The notes below the pieces were generated by a model. It made no database searches. It worked only from the letters and a program-made list of their open reading frames with translations, and was not told where the DNA came from. The translations under genes were made by a program, and so were the position numbers. A DNA stretch of 64,000 bases from Aporrectodea caliginosa (lineage: Eukaryota; Annelida; Clitellata; Crassiclitellata; Lumbricidae), in the NCBI GenBank assembly GCA_020284085.1, contig JACEVL010000147.1:1368501-1432500 (forward strand), in the 5' to 3' direction. This document shows, in pieces, positions 1 through 11,215 of the stretch; the first letter of the stretch is position 1, and each line of letters starts with the position of its first letter.

Positions 1-380
1 GGTGTAGACGTAAATTTCGAAGTACCGGGGTAGTAACGAGTATTTTCCCAAAAATTTCTAACAGGACTGACTTTTTAAAATTTTCGAGGGGGGTAGTAAG
101 AACACTTTTTCAAGGCCCAGTAGTAACCAAAGTTTCCAAAAATTTTCGAGGGGGGCAGTAACAACAGTTTTCCAACAAAATTTTCCCTCGTGGGGGCAGA
201 ATTATCCCTAAATTTCACACTTTCTGTACAAAATTATATGTCTTTAATTTTTCTGCGTGGGAAAACTCGATCCTAGGGGGAACTTTCCCACCCAGGAGAC
301 GTCTAGATTAAACACTGGCTCCGCTAAATAATAAGTACCGGAACGCCGCTCCGGACCGCTCCGGCTCGTCTACACCCCTG
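1..380. repeat. Degenerate tandem repeat, unit about 60-70 bp
   Basis: The stretch repeats a loose unit containing GGGGGTAGTAA or GGGGGCAGTAA, followed by a T-rich run and AAAATTTTCGAGG. It appears three to four times between about 20 and 200. No coding signal is visible. It may be the edge of a larger repeat cut by the window start. Confidence 0.45.
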
Positions 381-1506
381 CCCGCGTCTATGTAACGCCC
401 TTCGAGACTGAAAGACTGACATCAACAAATCAAAATCTCACTTCTGCTGCTATCTTGACGCTGCAGAGACCGACAGTAGACTGTAGGCCTATAAAGTACT
501 ACAAAAGTAGCTCACTACCGGTACTGAAGAAATAAAAAATAATAGGCCTACTTTATCCTAATTCATAAAAATCTCTTTTACAAAGAGAACATTTACCGTA
601 CTATCTTCTTTTTATTTAGATCTGGAGAAAGAGAAGAAAGAAGCGGAAAAGAAATGAGACCTTCTACGTCGACGCGTGAAAGCTATTACGACTTAAACAT
701 GCATGTATTTATGTACACGTCTATGACTATCAGTTGGCTTATTCGGGTGCATAAATACAAGCGGAAAGACGGTTCCGATAATAGCCTAACGCCAGGACAC
801 GTGAATGCTATTTTCTTCTAAATATCTGCTTAACTGTATTGTATGTCTGCTCTAGATGTTATCGAATATCCTATACAAACAAAATACTGTACATGTATGC
901 CCGGATGTATACGAAATACAAGCCTATACATGTGCAGTGCGGCGTATAACACATCATTCTACAACTTTCAGATGCCTTTGATGTCTTGGCTTGGTTAGTT
1001 TTTCAGTGACTGTATTTTGTACTGCTTCGTTTTTTATTGATTTCCGCATAGAAAAAATGATGGATGTCGGAGGTCGCAATCCCACAACATCAGCGAAGCC
1101 TTATATGAATTCTCATGCGGTGTTGAAATAGGAGCCAGTGGTGTAACTGATATCACGCCCATTGGGTGGCAGTTAATACTAAGCCCTTGCTGGGTGTTGC
1201 AAACGTTTGATCATTTCAGTTTCAGACTTATTCTCTGGGCTACGTTCCACTAACAGAATATGACGTTATTCTTATTGTAATGTCTGGTAACCTCAGCTAC
1301 AAATATTGCATGAACGCTCATAGGCATTTTACGTTGGTTGCAGTAAAGCACTCAGTGTGCCCTAGCCTACAGTCAGATAATTTTGTCTTGCCATAATAAA
1401 ATGGCTGGACAAATGTCTGGCAGTAGACCATGGCTGGTTTGCTTCACTGTTATCATGTTAGCGTATATTTCTAAGAACGTTTGAGCCACATTTAATATCT
1501 GCTGTT
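381..1506. other. Intergenic, no gene recognised
   Basis: AT-rich sequence without a convincing open frame. Two TAGGCCTA palindromes lie near 484 and 543. I see no splice-flanked exon and no RNA gene. Confidence 0.4.
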
Positions 1507-2180
1507 GCAGGACATTCATCATCATCATCATCAGGATCCATGGGCCGAAGGCCCGTAGGTGTCCAACGCTTGCATCAGATCCATGGGCCGAGGCCCGTTT
1601 GGAGTCCAATGCTTGCATTGGATTTCATACGTATTTTTTCTTTACGAACGGAGTATCTGCACCCATCCGTTCGACCTTCGCACTTCTCCCTTAAAGAGAG
1701 TTCCAGGCTTAGGACTGGCTCTGATATCCACTATCTTGTGGTATCAGAGGCGGCGATGCCGCCCACGTTTGCCAGCTTTTCAGGGTTCCTGCTGAGCCTG
1801 TCCACCTCGCGTAGCGCCCTAGGTGGTACTTCAGCCAAGACCTTCACCACTGATGGCATAGCCTCAGCAGGCACTCCCCTACTTACTGTTGCCACCCCCT
1901 CACCACGTTGAGGTGTGAGTCGGACTTTGGGAGGGGGACATTAGGACAGCAGGACATTACTTGTATTAATAATATATTGTGGCCAGAATGCTCAGAGAAT
2001 AATTGTCTGGCAATGAAGCACATCGACTTGACTTACGACCAGACAATTTATCCACAATAAAATGTCTGGTAGCAGGCCACAGTGGATGTGTTTCATAATC
2101 AAACAACAGACTGATGATAGTCTTCTAGCCACATTTCCAGTAGGCCCTGTCTGCTGTAAAGAGTTATTATTATTTTCCGA
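1376..2180. repeat. Diverged repeat split by the 1517-1948 insertion
   Basis: The segments 1376-1506 and 2035-2180 share the order AATAAAATG-CTGG, then AGCCACATTT, then CTGCTGT, suggesting two diverged copies of one repeat. Within 1995-2050 there is also a short inverted repeat around TTGTCTGG / CCAGACAA. No coding content. Confidence 0.35.
1517..1948 (-). mobile_element. SINE/LINE-like insertion with (GAT)n tail and target duplication
   Basis: A GC-richer block of about 430 bp is flanked by the direct repeat GCAGGACATT (1507-1516 and 1949-1958), which reads as a 10 bp target-site duplication. On the minus strand the element ends in a (GAT)n tail (1517-1533). Just inside are two near copies of a segment containing CCATGGGCCGA (about 1537 and 1581). 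Two plus-strand frames stay open here but resemble no protein and are read as chance. The family was not identified. Confidence 0.6.
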
Positions 2181-2250
2181 GCCCATAGGGACCTTTAAGC
2201 CTCTGGTGGCCAGAATTTTGAACTGCAAGAGGATTTCAACATTTAAGTAG

Positions 2251-3700
2251 CTCTAATGGACACAGCTTTAGAAGCAGATTACCAAGATGTCATCTGTGTA
2301 TGTCATGCAATTGCAGTTTCGTGGTATTGAGTCTGCACTTGTGCACACCTACACCTTGCACACACTTCTCATGCATAATTAAGCTAATCCGCTCATAGCA
2401 TGGCTGTTGTTTGCATGTGGTAGGCCTATCCAAATGGCCTCTGATGAAGTTTGTCTATCGCTTTATCAGGAAACCCAGTCAAGATAACGTACTCTTAACA
2501 TATATAGCCAAATGGATGCTGCTTATTTTGTTACCTACACAGTTTGCAAGCATTTTCCGTGGCCTAGATTCAATCATCATTCCGTTCAGGTGACACCTAT
2601 TATGCGAGCGATCTTATTCGTTCTTTGTCTTTTGTGCCATAGCCTTTCAAAGGCAAACTGTTCCGTATACATGGCAAGAATGTGATTTTGTGCATTCCGA
2701 AGACTCCACGCATTTCTTGAACTGATGCAAATGTTTTCAACGATCTTTGTAGCCCTTCGTTTTTACGTAAAATTAAAAAATGTGCCAAAACACAATTCAC
2801 ATTGTCTTCGTTCTTAAAGTCTTCAGTCCAATGTCGATAACCAACCATGTATGCTACTAGGCAGTGATGAGTAGGTCTATACAAAAGCAGAATGTCATTG
2901 ACTCCAAGTAGCATATTATGTATAATGTATTGGAGGTCGCCCATTCAAAACGGGAAGCTCGGCTCATCCAATTTCGGACAAGCGGGAGGGAGGGGTCCAG
3001 CATACTCCCATTGAGTCCATAGGACCCTTATTCTTATGTGGGACCCTATAGAGCCCACGAGGGTCCCATCTGAAGCCCATGATAATGCTGGCAGGGATGT
3101 CAGTCAGTTTGCGGACGTCCTTGTTGCCGACAGATAATAAATTATAAATGAGCCGAATATACACGGATATGGCAGTACACTGAAGTACACATGCATGGAG
3201 CAGGCATTCATAGGCCTAAACAAGCAGGACCTACAACTGACAGGGGCAGTTATATGCCCACTTAATGTGTAACTGGCTGTCCGAACTGACAAATGTGATT
3301 ACATGTCACGTAATTAATGTCACTTGAGAGCGTAGCTAAACCAACGAGAAACAAGTTCCGTTTATATAATGTCGGATTACAATTAAAATTACTAGCTCAC
3401 TAGGATGCTAGGCTTTTTTCCGACGTGGCCCATAGGCCCTATGTGCAGTAGGCCTAACTCGTCTGTCGTAGGCGTCTATGAGTTGAAAATAGGACGCGTC
3501 AATGCAAATGATTTATAGGCCTTTAAATTCTCTCGCATAAATCGTGTCTTCTTCTCATTAAAATTTCAAACCTGACTGGCGTCTTCAAATATTTGAGCTA
3601 AATTAATCGTTTTTAATACAAGCAGGCGTACAACCGCTGGCAGCTGTCAGTCATTAATTGTTCATCCACAGGTGGTGGATATCAAAACATCTGGAAAAAC
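2251..3700. other. Intergenic; one unassigned minus-strand open frame
   Basis: A 114-codon open frame on the minus strand (2600-2944) starts with ATG but resembles no family I know and has no neighbouring exon or codon pattern to support it. The rest is AT-rich with three TAGGCCTA palindromes. I treat the stretch as non-coding. Confidence 0.3.
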
Positions 3701-3714
3701 TCCCGGCATAACTA

Positions 3715-3880
3715 CGCAAAATGTCTGATTCATCCTACCGTCCTACGAACTCACCGAGACCTCTCTCCTTTTGCTATCTTCCACAGGTTTTTCACTCAAA
3801 ACTGAAAACACTGCTCTTTCATAAATCACACCCTGAGGGCCTGAGCCCTCCTCTTGTCCGTAGGCCTACCTGCCTCGCCG
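3715..3880 (+). mobile_element. LINE 3'-end fragment (L2/CR1-like)
   Basis: The plus-strand translation contains LPQVFHSKLKTLLFHKSHPE. That is the tail typical of L2/CR1-like LINE ORF2 proteins, where a 'FHSKLKT-LF' segment closes the polyprotein. Nearly the same peptide is found on the minus strand at 62240-62330 and, more diverged, at 46380-46430, so one family left at least three copies here. The copy is short and decayed. Confidence 0.6.
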
Positions 3881-4135
3881 CTTCAATTCTAAACACCACC
3901 CGCTGTATGAATCGGAATGTATGGCGGAAATTTATTTCAGAGAGGTGGGACAGCTATAGCCTATGGCTATGCACCGACTTGTAAATTTTAGTGATGAGGT
4001 GACGGAAGGACGAAGTGTTAGAGCAGGTTGAGCGAAGTGGTTGGATTGTGAACAAGTGACGGAGACAGGAGGGTTGGGAGGATAGAGGTGTGTTGTAGGT
4101 AGGCCCCAAAGTGTCGTAGGTTAAGTGACACAAAG

Positions 4136-4553
4136 CCACGTCCAGAGCTTCTCATTTGAGGCGATCGATCGATCGATCTCCTTGGTCGATCGCCTAGCAA
4201 AGGTCTGGTTGATCGGTAAATCGATCGCGCTCGACGAGTTAGACTCCAAGAGTAACCTGGAGTCGGACCATTATTTGATCTAATTTACATTACTAGTGAA
4301 ACTTAGGGCTAGAATCGGTACAACATTGCATCGACAAACAGAGGAGGCTAATCGATGGTTAATAAGTTTTGCGTATAATCTAGCAGTTAACGGACCATAT
4401 AATATGCAGCGAATACGTATACAATTATACAATACACACAATGCTGTACACAAAAGGTTCCGAGGTGGACTGTGCATCGATCGCCTACTCAATCCAGCGT
4501 GATCGATTTTCAAATCGCCTTCTATTTTCAAATGAGAAGCCCATGGCCACGTC
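4136..4553. mobile_element. Inverted-repeat element rich in GATCGATC
   Basis: The left arm (CCACGTCC, then GCTTCTCATTTGA, then GGCGATCGATC, from 4136) is mirrored by the right arm (reading back from 4553: ACGTGGCC, then GCTTCTCATTTGA, then GGCGAT). The arms enclose about 300 bp with repeated GGCGATCGATC words. This looks like a MITE or foldback element. No clear target duplication was found and no protein is encoded. Confidence 0.45.
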
Positions 4554-4861
4554 AGGGATTGTAGCTCATTTAAGACATTTATGTAAGATATTCAAATCTG
4601 GGGCTAGCACTAAGCACGGTCCATACACAGGGACTTTAAATGACGAGGTAGGCCTACTCATTCAAACGGGCAGCAGTGGTGAATGTAATGTAATGTAAAT
4701 CTCCTGTTTCCCAGAGCCACACAACATCGACGTCATAGACGCACAGCCAGGTAAGACTGCAGGATATAGGTTAAGCCAAGGAGACAGACATCTTGGAAGA
4801 TGGCGGCTTGCATGGTCCTAATGACATCTGGTTTTTCCAAAAGTTTCTTTAGGCTAATGTG

Positions 4862-7428
4862 CAGGCGCGTAACTAGCATTACGCAATTACGCAAATGCGT
4901 AAAGATTTTAGCAGCTCTCAAAATTTTTTAACCGTTTAGATTACTTTTTGACATTCTAGAATCTAGATTACTATTATTCGTTGAATTTCTAATGTGCAGA
5001 CTTTATAACTGTACAGTCAGTAAAACATTTCTCTTCGCCGGCATAGTGAAGACTCTGCAAATTTCGTGGCACTTCTGAAATTTCGATCACAGACCGACAC
5101 TATAGATTAAATCATCGTAAGCTAATGTCATCTGGTCCACGCAAACCCCAGTACATATAAGTCCGTTGATTCAAAAATCAGCTGATCCACCTGTGTGGCC
5201 GTGAGTTCGAGACATTATTGTGGCGGAATGTCGTGCGGCTATAGGTTGTACACTTTATTGTTTGATGCAAGCACAGAACAGATATCGGTCAGCTTATACG
5301 ATATGTTGATAGCGTGAACAACCCGGTTCTCAGCATGTGGCAAAAGAACAATTTATAGGGCCTAACTGTCATCCCAAGTTTTCCCAACGCTTGACACCAC
5401 TGGCGAAACTATTGCGACACTCTTAAAGCAGCAGCTTTATGAAGTTGGTTTCTGTATATGTTAAGGTATCTTGATAAGGACAATTTGCTGCGGACTTTTC
5501 AATCTGGTTTTCGTAAGGGCCACTCCACGGAGACCCTGTTAGTTCGCCTCCTCTGAGTCCTCTCTGATATCTATGGGGCTATTGATAGGTCACAGGTCAT
5601 CCTCTTAGCATTATTTGCTGTCAGCACGGCGTTTGACACCGTCGATCACGATATCATTCTTAGGCGCCTATCTACCTCGTTTGGCCTTTCTGGTAACTTT
5701 CTTGACTGGATTGTTTCCTACCTCCATCACCGTTCCTTCTCTGCGGTCTACGTGTCTACTAGGACTCCATGTGTTCCTGTCCCGTTTGGCCTGCCCCAGG
5801 AATCTGTGCTGGGCCCTCTAATTATATTATTTATACTGCTGATACTGGTCCTCTCCTGGCCTCTTGCTGAGCCTTGCTCTGTGCTGAACCAATCTTATGC
5901 GGGTGACCTGCAGGCGTTTTTGCACTGTCCTGCGTCAGCAGCCATTACCGAAGCCCGGGCCATGAACCGGGCAATGGAGGCTCTCGAGGCCTGGATGTCC
6001 TCCAATCGCCTGCGGCTAAACTCATCTAAGACCCAGTTCATTTGGCTTGGCACGCACCAGCAGCTCGCCAAAATCGATTTGGAGGCCCTTGCCCAGGAGT
6101 TCCCGCAGATTACTTTCTCACAGTGGCAAAGAAATTAATTAATTGATAAATCCAGGCAGGCTATCAACTTTATAAAATAAAATTATAGGCGTGTATGTAA
6201 TGAGATCGACGATCGTCATGAAAACTGCAATCTCTTAGAGAAAATAACATATCCAAAATTAAGTGGCCAAGGCAGCATTTTGGGCCGTCGCCCCGGGCGG
6301 CATTTCAGCTCCGTACGCCATTGCTTTCTCATCCTTTGTCCGGGACCTTGGTGTCACATTAGACCTTGAACTAACGTTCACGCGGCATATCAGCCTGCTA
6401 TGCCGCGATTGTGTATACCAGCTGCGTCAGCTTAGAGAGGTCTTCCGTTCCTTAACCTTTAATACTGCCTTAATGCTTACCCACTTCTTTGTTGTTTCCC
6501 GTCTTGATTATTGCAGCGCCCTCTGCGTGGGTTTTCCGGCGACTCGGGTTGGGTGCTTGGTTCGGCCCGTTCGGGTCTTACGCTCGGCGGCACGCTATAT
6601 TGGTTGCATCCCAAGATTCCGCCATGTTACTGATTATATGCGGGATGTCTTGCATTGGCTTCCTTTCCCACAGTGGATCGCTTACCGGATCTCTTCCTTG
6701 GTCTGGCGCTGATGTGGTCTCTGTTTATCTACAGGAGCACCACCCTCAGCATCCAGCACCGTGGTTCTCCTCACTCTTCTAGGCAGGCTGAGGTTCTTGT
6801 CTCCCGGTCGCGGACTTCTATTCTGCAGCGCCGTGCTTTTTCTGTTGCTGGCCTGCAATCTGGAATGGGCTTCCTTTGGCACTACGCCTAATGCCGAGAG
6901 CCCTTCAGATCACGTTCTATTCTAACTTCAAGACTGTTCGGACTTCGGAGTTGGGTCGGGTGCGCTCTTAAGTAGATAATCTTGAAGGGGCGCTATCTAA
7001 ATCTCTGTAATGAATGAATGAATCATAATTTGCCAAAGAGCTGATGTAAAAATTAATGTTATTACTTTTAACCAAAAAGATTGTCTCCAAAATGGACCAT
7101 TACAAATCAACAAATAAATTTATTTTCTTATGCTTTAGTTAATTGCTTTGATGAGTCTGTCTGTTTCTAGTCTACGTTGGTTGCTGGGACTTTGCAGCTG
7201 AACCCATTTTAAAAATCAAATTATGAAATTATAATTATAATTTTCCAAAGAACTTATGTAAAATGTTATTACTTTGAATCAAAAGTTGGTCTCCAAAATG
7301 CACCATTACAAACCCCAAAATGAAAATTTTTCTTACCCTGGGGAGAGGGCACAGCCCCCTCCCCAGACCCCTCCCCTCAGAGTTCTTCAAAACTGCGTAA
7401 TTTTATGGAAGACCTGGTTACGCCACTG
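4862..7428 (+). mobile_element. hAT-type DNA transposon copy 1, with 8 bp TSD
   Basis: The ends read CAGGCGCGTAACTAG and, in reverse complement at 7428, CAGTGGCGTAACCAG. Both are flanked by the same octamer CTAATGTG (4854-4861 and 7429-7436); an 8 bp duplication is the hallmark of hAT insertion. The segment 5310-5460 is related to the hAT transposase fragment in copy 2 (10630-10860 minus), with frameshifts. A LINE has landed inside (5462-7023). The 3' part holds a direct repeat (7025-7112 versus 7240-7318). The element is dead. Confidence 0.8.
5462..7023 (+). mobile_element. LINE reverse transcriptase relic (L2/CR1-like), nested in hAT copy 1
   Basis: Conceptual translation gives reverse transcriptase blocks in order. 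Motif A (FDTVDHD) is at 5632-5652, a PQESVLGPL block at about 5790-5820, then the catalytic box at 5895-5906. That box reads YAGD where active enzymes have YADD, so a catalytic Asp is lost. RT C-terminal blocks (RLDYCSAL, DVLHWLPF) follow at 6300-6712. An unrelated insertion of about 180 bp at 6132-6310 breaks the frame. The element ends in GGGGCGCTATCTAAA and a (TGAA)3 tail at 7009-7023, the arrangement I associate with L2-type LINEs. Confidence 0.75.
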
Positions 7429-7436
7429 CTAATGTG

Positions 7437-8083
7437 CCACCATTGCCAGTAGAATATTCAAGTTCCCATTGGACTTCAATTTGGATGATTAAACTCGCAG
7501 TTATTCGTAATCACCAATTGCATCCTGGTTACAACTAATGGGCTGATAGGCCTATAGGTAAAAGTTGTTTGGATCTTAATGTATTCAGATGTTATCTAAT
7601 TGTTACTAGTTATTACCTTAACCATTTCCAACATTCAAGTGTCTTAATATGCAAAATACACGTTTTTCTACAGCAACCGTGTGACCACGACCATGCTCGT
7701 TTTTCAATAATTTGATTGGGTGAGATCCTTCACCATCGCTGCCCGTTTGAATGGGCGCTACGACATTTACGGTCCCCGTGTACGGACCGTGCTAGCCCGA
7801 GATTTAAAACTCTGAAAATAAGTCAGTCAGAAGGCGAACCGCGATCACTGAGGCACATGGGACGCAGTATTATCCAGTATACCCAGTGGCGTAAATCATG
7901 GGGGGACAGAGGGGACTGTCCCCCAAAGTTTTGACTTAAGCCGTTCTCACCCCCCAATTCCGGCCCTGGTAGAATCTGTTCCCCCAAAGTTATGTATAGA
8001 TTTTCGCCTCTGAGTATAACCTCTAAACAATGTATAGCTGGTTGGGCCAGTATAGTTGTGTCCACACGTATTTAGATCTCTAT
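7437..8083. other. Spacer between the two hAT copies, with a further hAT-like end
   Basis: At about 7883 the sequence CAGTGGCGTAAATCATGG begins, followed by an imperfect palindrome of G and C runs. This resembles another hAT/MITE end, but no partner end or target duplication was found. Nothing in the spacer supports a gene. Confidence 0.35.
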
Positions 8084-8879
8084 GTCTCTACCAGTGGCGA
8101 AACCAGAGCTTCCCAAAAATTACGCAGATTCCAACCTCTCTGCGGGGAGGGGTCTGGGAAGGGGGCTGTAAGGAACTTTTTATTTGGGCTTTGTAATGGT
8201 GCCATTTTGAGACCATCTTTTTAGTTAAAAGTAATAACATTTTTACATCAGTTCTTTGGGAAATTATATAATTTCATAATTAAATTATACTAGTTTTGGT
8301 TTTTTAAATTAACTCAGCTGAAAAGTCCGAGCAACCAACGTAGAATAAAAACAGACAGACTCAAAAATGAACTGCAATAAACTAAAATATTGAAATTTTT
8401 TAATTTGTACAAAGTATAGGCTTAGACCATTCATGTACAGTAGTACTGTTGTCAGTTTTCTATGCACCGTAGGCCTACGTCAGACTGCAAGTTATGAAAA
8501 TTTTAAACTAACAGACTAGGCCTAACTGCGACAAATTCTTGGACTTTTGCCAGTGTCAGTGCTTTGTCGCTGTGTACGTGCGATAGGCCGAATATATATA
8601 TATACTTGCAAATGCTTTCAGGATGATTTAATGAATGTGAAATTTTTGCTGGCTGTTGCGTACACATTGCCCATTATTGGTAGGCTATTGTGCACGTGTT
8701 ACATATTGCTAGACTGAGACTATGACTTTTGCAGTGTAGGCTACATGTAGGCCTATATCCTGCGCGACGAAAACTTCCTCATTCGTGCCTGAACACCCCT
8801 TGCAATCCTATTACTATTTACCAAGACATAAAAAACAGACAAAGATAATTAATTATACGAGACGAAGATACAACCGATT

Positions 8880-9360
8880 TGCCTCTAGTCTACGGTTCCG
8901 AATGTTGGACAATGCGAAATCAAGACAAGAAAAGAATTATTACAGAAGAAATTAGTTTACTGCGGAAGATCGCAGGATTTCAAGACTTCAGAAAATAAGA
9001 AATGCTGGCATTAGACAGCATTAGGCTATGGATCGAAACAACTTTGCTAGGCAGTCGTTCAACGAAGACTCCGATGGTTTCGATATATATAGAGAGAATG
9101 CCAGCTGACCGAATAGCCTACCACACACTGCACTACATGCAAGATTCCAAGAAAAAGACACTAAAGCAGAGCCAGACAATGCTGGATAAACAATATAAAT
9201 GAGGATATAACATCACTTTGACTTACACTAAGGGAAACAATGGACTTGACAAATGACAGAGGAAAATGGAGATAATTTATTCTTACCCATCGCCGACAAA
9301 TGGCTGGCGTCAGAAACTGATGATCATGATGATGATGGTGGTGGCGATGATGATGATCCA
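8880..9360 (+). mobile_element. LINE reverse transcriptase C-terminal fragment with (GAT)n tail
   Basis: Joining frames by eye gives blocks such as LVYGSECWTMR, KKRIITEEISLLRKI and RMPADRIAY, plus a weak 'RLRW-GH-RMP' region. These are typical of the segment after the reverse transcriptase in RTE-like LINEs. Frameshifts and stops are frequent. The 3' end runs into a GATGATGAT tract (about 9320-9358), a typical tail. It sits inside hAT copy 2, so it inserted later. Confidence 0.6.
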
Positions 9361-9489
9361 ATGCAGATACAAGGCGATAGGCTTCTGACAATTTCAATAA
9401 TTATGATGTACAAACATGATCATAATATCAAACAATAAAATAGCAAAAATTACAACCAAATCTGAGATAGGTAAAGGTATTTCACACAG

Positions 9490-10630
9490 GATTGACTATC
9501 CCTTCCTCCCTTTCCTCCGTTCGCTCCTCTTCCTCCCTACCCTCCATTACGCTCTCTTCCTCCCTACCATCCATTTTCCTCCCTACCATCCATTTCGCTC
9601 TCTTCCTCCCTACCCTCCATTTCGCTCTCTTCCTCCCTACCCTCCATTTCGCTCTCTTCCTCCCTACCCTCCATTTCGCTCTCTTCCTCCCTACCTTCCA
9701 TTTCGCTCTCTTCCTCCCTTCCTCCAGTTCGATTTTTTCTCCCTACCCTTTATTTTGCTCTCTTCCTCCATACCTTACATTCGCTCTCTTCCTCCATTTC
9801 GCGCTCTACCTCCCTACCCGCCATTTCGCTCTCTTCCTCCATACCTTACATTCGCTCTCTTCCTCCCTAACCTCCATTTCGCTCTCGATCTTCCTTCCTA
9901 TAGGCCTACTCCATTTCGCTCTCTTCCTCCCTAACCTCCATTTCGCTCTCTTCCTCCCTATCCTCCATTTCGCTCTCTTCCTCCCATAACCCCATTCGCT
10001 CTCTTACTCCCTTTCCTCCATTCGCTCTCTTCCTCCCAACTCTCCATTTCGCTCTCTTCCTCCCTTTCCTCCATTCCCTCTCTTACACCCTACCTCGGTT
10101 TCGCTCTCTTCCTCCCTACCCTCCATTCGCTGTCTTCCTCCCTACCCTCCATTCGCTGTCTTCTTCCCTACCCTCCATTCGCTGTCTTCCTCCCTACTCT
10201 CCTTTTCACTCTTACTCCCTTTCCTCCATTCACTATCTTCCTCCCTACCCTCAATGTCGCTCTCTTACTCCCTAACCTCCATTTCCTCTCTTCCTCCCTA
10301 CCCTCAATTTCGCTCTCTTGCTTCCTACCCTCCTTTTCACTCTCTTACTCCCTTTCCTCCATTCGTTCTCTTCCTCCATACCCTCAATTTCGCTCTCTTG
10401 CTTCCTACCCTCCTTTTCACTCTCTTACTCCCTTTCCTCCATTCGTTCTCTTCCGCCCTACCCTCCGTTTCGCTCTCTTCCTCCCTTTGCTTCATTTAGC
10501 TCTCTACCTCCCTTTCGCTCTCTTCCTCCCTTCCACCTATTCGTACCTCTTCCTGCCTCTCCTCCATTCGCTCTCTTCCTCCCTACCCTATATTTCGCTC
10601 TTTCTCCTTTCCTCCAATTGCTCTCTTCGA
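9490..10630. repeat. Polypyrimidine minisatellite, about 25 bp unit, about 1.1 kb
   Basis: A unit of about 25 bp, CTCTTCCTCCCTACCC followed by TCCATTTCG, repeats some 45 times with drift, giving an almost pure C/T plus strand for more than 1.1 kb. Long open frames on both strands (repeats of HFALFLPTL and similar) are a by-product of the repeat and are not genes. It lies inside hAT copy 2. Such strand asymmetry can form triplex DNA, which is inference. Confidence 0.85.
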
Positions 10631-11215
10631 GTCCGACCTCAGATAGCTGCTGCTCGACGATTGTCGCAATAGCTTCCCCAGTGGAGTCACGAGTTGGGAT
10701 GAAAGCCGTAAATTGTTCTTTTACCACATTCTGAGAACCTGGGTTGTTACCGCCATCAACTTTGATAAGCAGACCGATAATCTGTTCTGTGCTACTGATG
10801 TCTGCGCTCATATCAAGCAATAGAGTGCAGAACTTGCCCGCACATTCTGTGACAATACTGTCTTGAGTTTACTGACCACATAGGTGGATCAGCTCATTTT
10901 GAATCAACAGACTTATGTAGGCCTACTGGGCATTGCTTGGAACAGATGACATTAGCCTACAATGATTTAAACTACTGTTGGTCTGTGATCGAAATTTCAT
11001 AAGTGCCAAGAAATTTCAAGTCATGAGTTAGCGTCTGCAAAGGAAAATGTTTGCCCACCTCACAATTACAAAGTCTGCACAATAGAAATTAACGAATAAG
11101 AGTAATCTAGAATGTCAATAAGTAACCTAAACGGTTTGTAGTTTTTGAGAGCTGCTAAAATCTTTACGCAGTTGCGTAATAATTGCGTAATCCTAGTTAA
11201 GCGCCTGGTCTCTAC

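Larger units (their letters stand above)
8092..11207 (-). mobile_element. hAT-type DNA transposon copy 2, inverted, with 8 bp TSD
   Basis: This copy lies in the opposite orientation to copy 1. It starts CAGTGGCGAAACCAG at 8092 and ends CTAGTTAAGCGCCTG at 11207. The flanking octamer GTCTCTAC is duplicated exactly (8084-8091 and 11208-11215), so it inserted independently of copy 1. The outer 230 bp at 10971-11207 match copy 1 4862-5098 in reverse complement. On the minus strand, 10630-10860 encodes a hAT transposase piece (FCTLLLDMSADISSTEQ, then VVKEQF, then DSTGEAIATIV). A LINE fragment and a minisatellite interrupt it. Confidence 0.8.

Noticed and set aside
1540..1911. 123-codon plus-strand frame
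   Set aside because: Lies antisense in a retroposed element and resembles no protein.
2600..2944. 114-codon minus-strand frame
   Set aside because: No recognisable domain, no partner exon, AT-rich codon use like the surrounding non-coding DNA. Kept only as an unassigned open frame.
9416..10820. Overlapping open frames of 80-170 codons with HFALFLPTL-type repeats
   Set aside because: Products of the polypyrimidine minisatellite; only the minus-strand end (10630-10820) is real transposase-derived sequence.
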